NCBI RefSeq assembly: GCF_003751445.1
Contig: NZ_RJUU01000003.1
Location: 1,116,001-1,180,000 of the forward strand
Origin: Streptomyces sp. 840.1
GTDB lineage: Bacteria > Actinomycetota > Actinomycetes > Streptomycetales > Streptomycetaceae
Direction of reading: 5' to 3'
Length of the DNA: 64,000 bases
A program made the position numbers and the translations under genes. The notes below the pieces were generated by a model that worked only from the letters and a program-made list of their open reading frames with translations, searched no databases and was not told where the DNA came from. How positions within the stretch are numbered: the stretch's first letter is position 1; each line of letters begins with the position of its first letter. Positions 1 to 8,614 of this stretch are shown here, one piece after another.

Positions 1-162
1 CACCCCCAGCGTGTACGGATCGGTGGCCAGGAGCACCCGGTACTCGCCGATGTTCAGCAGGGCCAGGATCGCCAGCCACTTGGCCCGGCCGAAGCCGATG
101 AGGGGCGACAGGACGACGAGGGCCAGCACCAACCCGTACACGACGGACTCCGGTACCTGCAT
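1..162 (-). CDS. Small hydrophobic membrane protein, 5' part only
   Basis: Reading leftwards from an ATG at 160-162, an open frame of 54 codons runs off the left edge. It begins MQVPESVVYGLVLALVVL and continues with a long hydrophobic stretch, then an amphipathic segment ending near TDPYTLGV. A strong ribosome site (GGGGGAGG, about 7 nt upstream) supports the start. The hydrophobic residues 9-22 and 29-37 suggest an integral membrane protein. The family is not recognised because only the N-terminus is present. Confidence 0.6.
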   Translation of the reverse strand, partial: MQVPESVVYGLVLALVVLSPLIGFGRAKWLAILALLNIGEYRVLLATDPYTLGV

Positions 163-332
163 GACTCGCCTCCCCCGGCCCGTTGTACGCCCTTGAGCGT
201 CCTGCCGGAAATGCTAGTCACGCCAGGGGAACATCGCGGTCCCTCGTTCGGGTGATTGCGCTGTCGGAAGGTTTTCGGCCACCGGGCCGGCTCGCAACGT
301 CACGGACGCCCCGGAGCCGCCGGACGGCACCC

Positions 333-683
333 TCAGAGCCGGCGCAGCGCGGCCTCGACACTGTCTCCGCCGTGGCTGTTGAACGCGATGGCGGCCTGGG
401 GAGCATGACGGCGGATCAGGTTCACGATCTGCTCGAAGAGCGGCAGCAACTGCTCCGCCTTGCGGATGCCGCCCCCGATCACCACCACGTCCCAAGGACG
501 CCTGGACAACGAGGCGACGAGGGCGGCCTCGGCCGCTTCGCCGAACACGACCAAGGTCATGGCCGCCTCGATGCCGTGTCCGGCGAAGCGGGCGAGCTCG
601 CCGTCCAGTGCCGCGCGAAGGGCCTCCGCGTCGACGCCGGGTATCGCCTGTGGGTCGTATCCGAGGACAAGTGCGCTGGGCAT
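333..683 (-). CDS. Conserved hypothetical protein, 116 aa
   Basis: This encodes a soluble 116-residue protein beginning MPSALVLGYDPQAIPGVD. It contains a hydrophobic strand followed by a glycine-rich turn (DVVVIGGGIRK, about residues 65-75) and ends in SVEAALRRL. A GGGTGG ribosome site lies 5 nt before the ATG. Such small proteins with an apparent Rossmann-like core are frequent in streptomycetes, but no enzyme signature is visible and no function is assigned. It is transcribed away from the divergent secreted glucanase gene. Confidence 0.7.
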   Translation of the reverse strand: MPSALVLGYDPQAIPGVDAEALRAALDGELARFAGHGIEAAMTLVVFGEAAEAALVASLSRRPWDVVVIGGGIRKAEQLLPLFEQIVNLIRRHAPQAAIAFNSHGGDSVEAALRRL

Positions 684-1019
684 GCGGCCACCCTACGCAG
701 GCCGATCCCCCACCCCTCGACTCCTGCGTTTTTTACGTACTAATGCGAATCTTTTGCGCACCCACTGCCATTGCCGCGGCCGCGGCCATCACAACCCCGC
801 GGTGCGGGCGATGTGACCGACCCGCGTCACCCCGAGGCGGCGCACATCTCCCTCGGTGGCCGACCAAGCACCGCATAATACGCACTGCACACAGGTTTGA
901 GTCACGAATTTGAGTGAGCCAAGCAGAATTTTGCGCATCAGCATGGACTTACTTGCGGCACCACTCCTAGCCTGTGGGGCGTCCGAAGTGCCCCCACGAG
1001 CCGCAAGGACGACTGATAA
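684..1019. other. Intergenic region between divergent genes
   Basis: These 336 bases separate the minus-strand hypothetical gene from the plus-strand glucanase gene. Two AT-richer patches (about 720-760 and 880-960) stand out from the high-GC surroundings and are the likely promoter zone. No gene or strong hairpin is seen. Confidence 0.5.
944..973 (+). promoter_or_regulatory. Candidate promoter of the glucanase gene
   Basis: A TGGACT hexamer (944-949) and a TAGCCT hexamer (968-973) are separated by 18 nt. This resembles a Streptomyces principal-sigma promoter placed about 45 nt before the GTG start at 1020. The match is partial and untested. Confidence 0.3.
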
Positions 1020-3377
1020 GTGACCCCGACTCCCAGACGCCAGTTGCTCAGACGCTCCATATCCGCCTCTCTCTCGCTGGCACTCGCCGCGGTCGGCACC
1101 GCCGCCGCCGTGGTCCTGTCCAGCGCTCCGGCCGCCCAGGCGGCGGGGGTCCCCGCCCCCTCCCCCGTCGCGGTCCCCGGTCGCGGCGCGACCGTTCCGT
1201 TCAAGGAGCAGGAAGCCGAGTACGCGGCCACCAACGGCACGCTGATCGGCCCGAACCGGCTGTACGGCACGCTGCCCTCCGAGGCCTCGGGCCGACAGGC
1301 CGTGACGCTGGACGCGGTCGGTGAGTACGTGGAGTTCACGCTCACCGCACCGGCCAACGCGATGTCCTTCCGCTACTCACTGCCGGACAGTGCCGCCGGA
1401 TCGGGCCGGGACGCCTCGATCAACGTGCTGGTGAACGGCGCATCGCCGAAGGCGGTGCCGGTCACCTCCAAGTACGGGTGGTACTACGGCGGTTATCCCT
1501 TCAACAACAACCCGGGCGATACCAACCCGCACCACTTCTACGACGAGGCCCGGACCATGTTCGGGTCGACACTCGCCGCCGGTACGAAGGTCCGGCTGCA
1601 GGTCTCCTCCACGTCCGCCTCGCCGTCGTTCACCATCGACCTGGCGGACTTCGAGCAGGTGGCCGCGCCGACCGCCAAGCCCTCGGGCGCACTCGACGTC
1701 GTCTCCGACTTCGGCGCCGACCCGACCGGGGCCGCCGACTCGACCGCAAAGATCCAGGCGGCCGTGGACGCGGGCAAGGCGCAGGGCAAGGAGGTCTACA
1801 TCCCGCAGGGCACCTTCCAGGTCCGCGACCACATCGTGGTGGACAAGGTGACGCTGCGCGGTGCCGGCCCCTGGTACTCGGTGCTGACGGGCCGCGACCC
1901 CTCCAACCGGAGCAAGGCCGTCGGCGTCTACGGGAAGTACGCCCGGGACGGCGGCAGCAGCAACGTCACGCTCAAGGACTTCGCCATCATCGGTGACATC
2001 CAGGAGCGGGTGGACGACGACCAGGTCAACGCCATCGGCGGGGCCCTGTCGAACTCGACCGTCGACAACATCTGGATGCAGCACACCAAGTGCGGCGCCT
2101 GGATGGACGGCCCGATGGACAACTTCACCATCAAGAACAGCCGCATCCTGGACCAGACCGCCGACGGCGTGAACTTCCACTACGGCGTCACCAACTCCAC
2201 CGTCACCAACACCTTCGTCCGCAACACAGGTGACGACGGACTGGCGATGTGGGCGGAGAACATCCCGAACGTGAAGAACAAGTTCACGTTCAACACGGTG
2301 ATCCTGCCGATCCTCGCCAACAACATCGTGACGTACGGCGGCAAGGACATCACGATCTCCGACAACGTCATGTCGGACACCATCTCCAACGGCGGCGGCC
2401 TGCACATCGCCAACCGCTACCCAGGTGTCAACTCCGGTCAGGGAACGGCCGTCTCCGGCACCACGACGGCGGCCCGCAACACCCTGATCCGCACCGGGAA
2501 CAACGACTACAACTGGCAGTTCGGCGTCGGTGCCGTCTGGTTCAGCGGTCTCAACGAGCCGATCAACGCCACCATCAACATCACCGACACGGAGATCCTG
2601 GACAGCTCCTACGCCGCGATCCACTTCATCGAGGGCGCGACCAACGGAGTGCACTTCAAGAACATCAAGATCGACGGCGCCGGTACCTACGCGCTGCAGG
2701 TCCAGTCCCCCGGCACGGCGACCTTCGACAACGTCGTGGCCACGCACATCGCGCAGTCCAACCCGATCCACAACTGCGTCGGCAGCGGTTTCCAGATCAC
2801 CCGGGGCGCCGGCAACTCCGGCTGGTACTCCGACCCGCCGGCCTGCACCGGCAACTGGCCGGCCCCGGTGTGGACCAACGGCGGTGTGCCGCAGGGCGGC
2901 AGCGGCCCGACGGATCCCACGGACCCGCCGACCGACCCGACCGACCCGCCCACCGATACGGGCAACCTCGCCCAGGGCCGTAACGTCACCGAGTCCGGCC
3001 ACGCGGACGTGTACAGCGCGTCCAGGGCCGTGGACGGCGACGCGAACAGCTACTGGGAGAGCACCAACAACGCCTTCCCGCAGACCATCACGGTGGACCT
3101 GGGGGCGGCCAAGGCCATCAAGCGGCTGGTCCTGAAGCTGCCGCCGGCGGCCGCCTGGGCCACCCGTACGCAGACCCTGAGCGTGTCGGGCAGCACCGAC
3201 AACAACTCGTTCAACTCGCTCAAGGCATCGGCGGGTTACACCTTCAATCCGTCGAGCGGCAACAAGGCCACCGTCACCCTGACCGGCACGTCAACGCGCT
3301 ATCTGCGGCTGACGTTCACCGGCAACACGGGGTGGCCCGCCGCGCAGCTCTCCGAACTGGAGGCCTACACCAGCTGA
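1020..3377 (+). CDS. Secreted GH87-type alpha-1,3-glucanase / mycodextranase
   Basis: A 785-residue extracellular glucan hydrolase. A Sec/Tat-like signal (RRSISASLSLALAAVG...AQA) occupies residues 1-41. Residues ~55-210 form a CBM35/CBM6-like beta-sandwich (EQEAEYAATNG). Residues ~225-620 are a right-handed beta-helix beginning VVSDFGADPTGAADST. The helix carries Asp382 (TADG) and the Asp405-Asp406 pair (NTGDDGLAMW). This 23/24-residue spacing matches the three catalytic Asp residues known for GH87 enzymes. A Pro/Thr/Asp linker (~632-650) leads to a C-terminal F5/8 type C (discoidin) domain. The GTG at 1020 follows an AAGGAC ribosome site. Expected activity is cleavage of alpha-1,3 (or mixed 1,3/1,4) glucan in fungal walls or biofilm polymers. 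The substrate is inferred from the family. Confidence 0.85.
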   Translation: MTPTPRRQLLRRSISASLSLALAAVGTAAAVVLSSAPAAQAAGVPAPSPVAVPGRGATVPFKEQEAEYAATNGTLIGPNRLYGTLPSEASGRQAVTLDAVGEYVEFTLTAPANAMSFRYSLPDSAAGSGRDASINVLVNGASPKAVPVTSKYGWYYGGYPFNNNPGDTNPHHFYDEARTMFGSTLAAGTKVRLQVSSTSASPSFTIDLADFEQVAAPTAKPSGALDVVSDFGADPTGAADSTAKIQAAVDAGKAQGKEVYIPQGTFQVRDHIVVDKVTLRGAGPWYSVLTGRDPSNRSKAVGVYGKYARDGGSSNVTLKDFAIIGDIQERVDDDQVNAIGGALSNSTVDNIWMQHTKCGAWMDGPMDNFTIKNSRILDQTADGVNFHYGVTNSTVTNTFVRNTGDDGLAMWAENIPNVKNKFTFNTVILPILANNIVTYGGKDITISDNVMSDTISNGGGLHIANRYPGVNSGQGTAVSGTTTAARNTLIRTGNNDYNWQFGVGAVWFSGLNEPINATINITDTEILDSSYAAIHFIEGATNGVHFKNIKIDGAGTYALQVQSPGTATFDNVVATHIAQSNPIHNCVGSGFQITRGAGNSGWYSDPPACTGNWPAPVWTNGGVPQGGSGPTDPTDPPTDPTDPPTDTGNLAQGRNVTESGHADVYSASRAVDGDANSYWESTNNAFPQTITVDLGAAKAIKRLVLKLPPAAAWATRTQTLSVSGSTDNNSFNSLKASAGYTFNPSSGNKATVTLTGTSTRYLRLTFTGNTGWPAAQLSELEAYTS

Positions 3378-3393
3378 CCGGACGGACGAACGA

Positions 3394-3430
3394 CCGCCGG
3401 GCGGCACGCCTCACGCGTGCCGCCCGGCGG
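3394..3430. terminator. Bidirectional terminator hairpin
   Basis: A perfect 16-bp stem (CCGCCGGGCGGCACGC and its complement) with a 5-nt loop lies between the convergent glucanase and livK genes. It has no U-tract, as is usual for streptomycete terminators. Confidence 0.8.
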
Positions 3431-3450
3431 CGTTCGCCGTCGAGCCGGGA

Positions 3451-4701
3451 CTACTTCAGCGTGTATGACTTCGCCGCCGGTGCCGCTCGGGCCGGCCGGA
3501 CGACCTTGAGGCCGCCGGGGGTCCCGGCGTCCGGCTTCATGATCACGCTCTCCCGGGTCGAGGGGGCCGCCGGGTCGGAGAAGTCGTGCGGCATCCCGAA
3601 GTCGCTGCCGAAGTCCGTGATGGTCAGCAGGGCCCTGTCGATGCCCTCACGGGTGAGGTCCTTGGCGGTGCAGGCCTTCTTCAGCGCCTCGCCGAACAGG
3701 CTCGCCGCGTTGTAGCCGGCGATGACGCCGTTGTCGAGGCCGTCCTTCGGGTAGGCGGCCGCGTACGCCTTGGCGAGCTTCGCCGGGCCGGCGCCCGGGT
3801 CACCGATCGGGAGGGTGGACGCGGCGACGTAGTAGTCCTTCGTCAGGGCCGGCCCGGCCTGCGTCTTCAGCAACTGGGGCGCGTAGGCCGAGTTGTTGCC
3901 GACGACCGGGACCTTGAATCCGGTGGCCGCGGCGACTCCGACGAGCGAGGCCGCCTGACGCGGGCCCGCGCTGACGACAACGGCCTTGACGCCCGCCTGC
4001 TTGAGCGCGGCGACCTGGGCGGTCATGTCGTTGTCGGTGGGCTTGATCTTCTGCTCGACGACGGTGAGACCCGCCTGCTCGGCCGCGTACTTCGAGCCCG
4101 CGAGCGCGTTCTCGCCGTAGTCGCCCTCGAAGTAGACGTGACCGATCCTGTCGCCCCTGGCGATGCGCTTCCCGGCGAGCAGGTAGTCGATCGCGTTGAT
4201 CGTCTCGACGTCGTACGTGGCACCGATGACTCGGACGTACTTGCTGCCGAGCAGATTCGCCGACCAGGCCTGCGGCAGGACGAGGCCCTTGTCCTGGCCG
4301 TCGATGCGCTGCTCGACCGCGGCCACGAACGGCGAGCCGATGAACTGGACGAAGCCCAGCACCTTCGGCGCCAGTTCGGTGTACCCGGCGACGGCCTTCT
4401 GGGGATCGTATCCGTGGTCGCGCACGGTCAGCTGGACCTTGCGCCCGCAGATGCCGCCCGCGGCGTTGGTCTGCTTCACCCAGAGCTGCTGGGCCTGGGT
4501 GACGCTCTTGCCGAGCGAGGCGTAGACCCCGGTCATGTCGGTGAGCGCGCCCAGCGAGATCACCGAGTCGGTGACGCCGACGCCGGTCTTCACACCGCCC
4601 TTGTCCTGGGCCCCCTCGTCGGCGGACCCGGCCTTCTGGCTGCAGCCCACGAGGGTGAGGGCGAGGGCCGCGCACACGGCCCCGAGCACACGCAGTTTCA
4701 T
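3451..4701 (-). CDS. livK: ABC transporter substrate-binding lipoprotein, LivK type
   Basis: This 416-residue periplasmic-binding-type protein starts with a lipoprotein signal (LALTLVGC, lipid-modified Cys20) and then a type I solute-binding fold: SLGALTDMTGVYASLG, ARGDRIGHVYFEGDYGENA, ...DNGVIAGYNAASLFGEAL. It should deliver a branched-chain amino acid or related amide/urea-type ligand to the membrane complex encoded upstream. It is the last gene of a five-gene operon, and its ATG overlaps the livM stop (ATGA). Family membership is clear. The ligand is not, because Liv-type binding proteins include amino-acid, amide and aromatic-acid binders. Confidence 0.9.
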   Translation of the reverse strand: MKLRVLGAVCAALALTLVGCSQKAGSADEGAQDKGGVKTGVGVTDSVISLGALTDMTGVYASLGKSVTQAQQLWVKQTNAAGGICGRKVQLTVRDHGYDPQKAVAGYTELAPKVLGFVQFIGSPFVAAVEQRIDGQDKGLVLPQAWSANLLGSKYVRVIGATYDVETINAIDYLLAGKRIARGDRIGHVYFEGDYGENALAGSKYAAEQAGLTVVEQKIKPTDNDMTAQVAALKQAGVKAVVVSAGPRQAASLVGVAAATGFKVPVVGNNSAYAPQLLKTQAGPALTKDYYVAASTLPIGDPGAGPAKLAKAYAAAYPKDGLDNGVIAGYNAASLFGEALKKACTAKDLTREGIDRALLTITDFGSDFGMPHDFSDPAAPSTRESVIMKPDAGTPGGLKVVRPARAAPAAKSYTLK

Positions 4702-5822
4702 TTCTTCTCCCCTGAGTTCTTCATCGGACGGGTCAGGCCGCCGGGCAGGAACAGGACAGCCGCGACCACCGCGGCGCCGTACAGGTAGCGCGAGGCCTCG
4801 CCCGGTGCCAGTCCGCCCGTACCGGGGGCGGAGACCAGGGGCAGGGAATCGCTGTAGTGGGTGAGCAGCTGCGGAAGCAGCGAGACGAACGCGGCCCCGA
4901 CGACCGCTCCCGCCACGGTCCCGAGCCCGCCGATGACGATCATGGCGAGGTATTCCAGGGACAGGACCATGCCGAAGTACTCGGGCACGGTCCGCTGGAA
5001 GACCAGTGCGAGCAGGACGCCCGCCAGTCCCGCGTACATCGAGGACAGGACGAAGACACCGGCCCGGTAGCGGGCGACCGGGACGCCCATCACTCCGGCC
5101 GCGATGCGGTGGTCACGGATGGCGTTGAGTGCCCTGCCGGGGCGGCCGCGCAGCACGCCCCGGGCGAACAGAGCGCTCAGCAGCAGGGCGAGCAGTGCCG
5201 CGTACCAGAGCTTCTCGGCGGACTGGAAGGGCACCGCGGCCACCGTCACCTCGGTGTCGTCGAAACCGAAGCCGAAGACGGAGAGCGGCGGGACGGCGCG
5301 GCCGTTGTAGCCGCCGGTGAGCGAGCCCGCGTTGAACAGCACGTGCTGGCCGATGAAGATCAGGGCCAGGGTCGCGATGCCGAGGTAGGCGCCGCGCAGC
5401 CGGCTCGCGATGGGGCTGAACAGCCCGCCGGCGGCTCCGGCCAGGAGTACGGCGAGCACGGCGGCGAGCCAGCTGGGCAGGCCGAGTCCGGAGAGCTCGT
5501 GTCCGTTCTCCGTGCCGCCCTCCCCCGCCAGGACGCAGTAGCCGTACGCCCCCACCGCGAGAAAGAAGGCGTGCCCCAGGGAGAGCTGGCCGGTGGCGCC
5601 GGTCAGCAGGTTGAGCCCGATGGCGCCGATGGCGGCGGCCATCGCGAAGAGTCCCGCCTGCAGCCAGAAGCGGTCCAGGTAGAAGGGGAAGGCGAGGAGC
5701 AGCACCGTGCCGACGGCCCAGAGCCAGGTACGGGGGTGGCGCAGCCGGGCGGCGAGCACAGGTCCGGGCGTGCGGGGCGCGGGCTTCGCCGCGGATCCGG
5801 GCTGTGCCGTGGTGTCAGACAC
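4698..5822 (-). CDS. livM: ABC transporter permease, LivM type
   Basis: A 374-residue polytopic permease. An N-terminal Ala/Pro-rich cytoplasmic lead of about 30 residues is followed by multiple hydrophobic helices and the family landmarks NLLTGATGQLSLGHAFF (~70-86), RGAYLGIATLALIF and MYAGLAGVLLALVF. The cytoplasmic loop NAIRDHRIAAGVMGVPV is the expected contact for the ATPases. It pairs with the upstream LivH permease, which overlaps it by 8 nt, and overlaps livK by 4 nt at its end, so the three are probably translationally coupled. Confidence 0.9.
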   Translation of the reverse strand: MSDTTAQPGSAAKPAPRTPGPVLAARLRHPRTWLWAVGTVLLLAFPFYLDRFWLQAGLFAMAAAIGAIGLNLLTGATGQLSLGHAFFLAVGAYGYCVLAGEGGTENGHELSGLGLPSWLAAVLAVLLAGAAGGLFSPIASRLRGAYLGIATLALIFIGQHVLFNAGSLTGGYNGRAVPPLSVFGFGFDDTEVTVAAVPFQSAEKLWYAALLALLLSALFARGVLRGRPGRALNAIRDHRIAAGVMGVPVARYRAGVFVLSSMYAGLAGVLLALVFQRTVPEYFGMVLSLEYLAMIVIGGLGTVAGAVVGAAFVSLLPQLLTHYSDSLPLVSAPGTGGLAPGEASRYLYGAAVVAAVLFLPGGLTRPMKNSGEKK

Positions 5823-6705
5823 GGGCGAGCTCCTTCGTACCGAAGAGCCCCGCGGGACGCAGCAACAGCACCAGCACCATCACGAGGTAGGGGGCGAGGT
5901 CGCCGATTCCCCGGCCCAGGAAGGAGAGGTCGCTCTGGTAGCCGGTGGCGAGGGACTCGGTGACGCCGACGAGGAGTCCCCCGGCCAGTGCGCCGGTGGT
6001 GGAGTCGAGTCCGCCGAGGATCGCGGCGGGAAACGCCTTGAGGGCGGCCAGCGAGGTGGCCCGTTCCAGACCGGGTGTGGGGAAGACGGTGAGGAAGAGG
6101 GCCGCGACGGCGGCGAGCGCTCCGGCGACCGCCCAGGCGGCGAGCGAGACCCGGCCGAGCTTGATCCCCATCAGGGCGGCCGTCTGCGGGTTCTCGGCCG
6201 CGGCCCGCATCGACACCCCCCAGGAGGTGAAGCGGAAGGCGAGCAGGAACACGGTGATGAGGAGGGCGGCGGCGACGAAGGCGGCGACTCTGGTCTGTGC
6301 GAGGGTGACGCCTGCGGCGGTGATGACCCCGTCGCCCCAGGGGTCACCGAGCGAGAGCACCTCCGTGCCCATCCGACGGGTGAGTTCGGTGGTGAGCAGG
6401 ATGTCGACGCCGATGGTGACGATGGCCAGGACGCTGTGGTCGCTGCCCCGGTAGCGGCGCATCACCAGGAACTCGACGGCCGCTCCGACGGCGGCCGCGC
6501 CGGCGATGCCGACGGCGAGCGCGGGCCAGAACCCGATGTCGTCGTGGAGCACGGCGGTGACGTAGCCGCCCGCGAGCAGCAGGGAGGCATGGGCGAAGTT
6601 GACGACCTCGGTCGCCTTGAAGATGACGACGAAGCCCAGTGCGATCAGTGCGTAGACCGCTCCGATGGACAGTCCGCCGAGGAGGAGTTCGATGAAGGTG
6701 GTCAT
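5815..6705 (-). CDS. livH: ABC transporter permease, LivH type
   Basis: A 296-residue membrane permease beginning MTTFIELLLGGLSIGAVYAL. It shows the LivH hallmarks VVIFKATEVVNFAHAS (~28-43), the coupling-loop region MRAAAENPQTAALMGI and a C-terminal LRPAGLFGTKELARV. I start it at the ATG at 6703-6705, which overlaps the livG stop as ATGA. A longer open frame upstream is antisense-like and Arg-rich, so it is rejected as an N-terminus. It forms the heterodimeric channel with LivM. Confidence 0.9.
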   Translation of the reverse strand: MTTFIELLLGGLSIGAVYALIALGFVVIFKATEVVNFAHASLLLAGGYVTAVLHDDIGFWPALAVGIAGAAAVGAAVEFLVMRRYRGSDHSVLAIVTIGVDILLTTELTRRMGTEVLSLGDPWGDGVITAAGVTLAQTRVAAFVAAALLITVFLLAFRFTSWGVSMRAAAENPQTAALMGIKLGRVSLAAWAVAGALAAVAALFLTVFPTPGLERATSLAALKAFPAAILGGLDSTTGALAGGLLVGVTESLATGYQSDLSFLGRGIGDLAPYLVMVLVLLLRPAGLFGTKELARV

Positions 6706-7505
6706 TCCTGTGCCCCCAAGTAGGCCTGGACGACAGCCGGATCGTTCTGGACCTCGGCGGGGCTGCCGCCGGCGATCCTGCGTCCGAAGTCGAGTACGGT
6801 CACGGCGTCCGCGAGCCGCATCACCACTCCCATGTCGTGTTCGACGAGCACGATCGAGATGCCGAGGCTGTCCCGGACCCCGGCCACGACCTCGGCGGTG
6901 CGCCGCCGTTCGTCGGCGGTCATCCCGGCGACGGGTTCGTCCAGGAGGAGGACCTGCGGCTCCATGCACAGCGCGCGGCCGAGCTCGACGAGCTTCTGCT
7001 GCCCGTACGGGAGCGCCCCGGCCGGCCGCTCCAGCTCCTTGTCCAGGCCGAGGAATTCGGCGATCTCCCGGACCCGGTCCAGGTGCCGCCGGGCCTCGCG
7101 GGTTGCGGCCGGGAGCCGCAGTCCGCTCGCCAGGAAGCCGGCCCGGGTGAGCCGGTGACGGCCGAGCAGCAGGCTGTCGGTGACGGTGGTGTGCGGAGGC
7201 AGCGCGAGGTTCTGGAAGGTCCGGGCGACACCGAGTGCGGCGATCTTGTGCGGGGCGAGTCCGGTGAGCCGGGCCGTACCGAGGTGGACGCTGCCGGATG
7301 TGGCCCGGTAGACCCCGGACAGCACGTTGAAGGTCGTCGACTTCCCCGCCCCGTTGGGGCCGATGACGGCGTGCACGCTGCCGGGCTCCACGGTGAAGGA
7401 GACGCCGTCCAGGGCGGTGAGTCCGGCGAAGCGGACGGTGACGTCCCGCACGGTGAGGGCGGCCGGGAGCAGGGCGGTGTGGCCGGCGGTCTTCAAGCGG
7501 ACCAC
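6702..7505 (-). CDS. livG: ABC transporter ATP-binding protein, LivG type
   Basis: This ATPase of about 267 residues carries Walker A GPNGAGKST, a Q-loop region (VARTFQNLALP), the signature region LPYGQQKLVELGRAL, Walker B VLLLDEPVAGM and a switch His in LVEHDM. The insert around LSGVYRATSG and the C-terminal EVQNDPAVVQAYLG are typical of LivG. The start is uncertain. The GTG at 7503-7505 is used here. A TTG at 7494-7496 overlapping the livF stop (TTGA) and preceded by AGGTGG is an attractive alternative three codons downstream. Confidence 0.9.
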   Translation of the reverse strand: MVRLKTAGHTALLPAALTVRDVTVRFAGLTALDGVSFTVEPGSVHAVIGPNGAGKSTTFNVLSGVYRATSGSVHLGTARLTGLAPHKIAALGVARTFQNLALPPHTTVTDSLLLGRHRLTRAGFLASGLRLPAATREARRHLDRVREIAEFLGLDKELERPAGALPYGQQKLVELGRALCMEPQVLLLDEPVAGMTADERRRTAEVVAGVRDSLGISIVLVEHDMGVVMRLADAVTVLDFGRRIAGGSPAEVQNDPAVVQAYLGAQE

Positions 7506-8287
7506 CTGCTCAGGGTGCGTACGGAGCCGGCGGGCCGGTCCGTGCCGGCGGCCGTCTCGTCGACGACGCCCAGATAGCGCCGGCGTACCTCGTCCGAGGC
7601 GGCGAGTTCGTCGGCCGGCCCCTCCAGGGTGATCTCGCCGACCTCCAGTACATACGCCGTCGAGGCGAGCCGCAGGGCCATCGCCGCGTTCTGCTCGACG
7701 AGCAGGACGGAGGTGCCCGCCGCGTTGATCTCCCGCACCGTCTCGGCGATCCTGGCCGCCATCAGAGGGGCGAGGCCGAGCGAGGGCTCGTCGAGCAGCA
7801 GCAGCCGGGGCCGCGCCATGAGCGCCCGCCCCATGGCCAGCATCTGCTGCTCGCCGCCGGAGAGCAGCCCGGCGCGCTGGTGTGCGCGCTGGGCCAGTAC
7901 GGGGAACAGCTCGTGCACGCGGGCCAGTGCGCCGGCCGACGCCCTGCGGCCACCGCGGGCTCCCAGGGCGCCCGCCCGCAGGTTGTCGGCCACGGTCATC
8001 CGGGCGAACACCTGTCGTCCCTCGGGGACCTGGACCACTCCGGCGGCCACCACCCGGGCGGGAGGCAGCCCGTCCAGCCGGTGCCCGTCGAAGCGGACGG
8101 TGCCGGTGCCCGTTGCGCGGTGGAAACCGAGGGTGCGCGAGACGGCCCGCAGCAGTGTGGTCTTGCCGGCCCCGTTGCCGCCGAGCACGGCGGTGATCGC
8201 CCCCGCCGGCACGTCGAGGGAGACGTCGCGCAGGGAGCGTACGGGGCCGTAGCCCACGGACAGTCCACGGATCTCCAGCGTTGCCAT
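7493..8287 (-). CDS. livF: ABC transporter ATP-binding protein, LivF type
   Basis: A 264-residue ATPase beginning MATLEIRGLSVGYGPV. It has Walker A GGNGAGKTT (~36-44), signature region LLSGGEQQMLAMGRAL, Walker B LLLLDEPSLGLAP and switch His replaced by Gln in LLVEQNAA, which is normal for LivF. A very strong ribosome site (GGAGGAGGAGG) precedes the ATG. It is the first gene of the livFGHMK operon, so the divergent region to its right should hold the operon promoter. Confidence 0.9.
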   Translation of the reverse strand: MATLEIRGLSVGYGPVRSLRDVSLDVPAGAITAVLGGNGAGKTTLLRAVSRTLGFHRATGTGTVRFDGHRLDGLPPARVVAAGVVQVPEGRQVFARMTVADNLRAGALGARGGRRASAGALARVHELFPVLAQRAHQRAGLLSGGEQQMLAMGRALMARPRLLLLDEPSLGLAPLMAARIAETVREINAAGTSVLLVEQNAAMALRLASTAYVLEVGEITLEGPADELAASDEVRRRYLGVVDETAAGTDRPAGSVRTLSRWSA

Positions 8288-8614
8288 GCGTCCTCCTCCT
8301 CCGCCTTGTCATCGAGCCGGCCCGACGCGATTCGCCGGGCCGGGTGGCGCCGGAGCCGGGGCCGCCGACTGCGACCGTGCCCGCCACCTGCGCCGTGGGG
8401 CCACAGACCAGCAGCGGGGCAGGCCGCCCGTCCATGGCGTGCGGCCGAGACGCTGCGGGTGACCAGTGCCGGAGTCCGCCGCTTGTGCACGCGCACAGAG
8501 ACGGGCCGTGCGCTGTCGCCGCCCGTCGGGGCCGGTGGCATCCTCACGTCGGCGGCCCGGCCACCGGTGCGGGCGCCGAGGGGGCCGCGGCGGCCTGTGG
8601 AGGACGGAGCGGAC
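8288..8614. other. Divergent regulatory region, livF versus PucR-like gene
   Basis: These 327 bases separate two divergent transcription units and must carry both promoters. The sequence is uniformly GC-rich. I see no convincing -10/-35 pair, operator palindrome or open frame with a ribosome site. Confidence 0.4.

Noticed and set aside
1377..3002. A long minus-strand open frame opposite the GH87 gene
   Set aside because: It is the antisense of a GC-rich gene, Val/Arg/Gly-rich and without a recognisable domain or ribosome site.
5815..6969. A longer livH reading starting at 6969
   Set aside because: The extra 88 residues are Arg/Gly-rich antisense-like sequence inside livG. The ATG at 6705 with ATGA coupling matches the family N-terminus.
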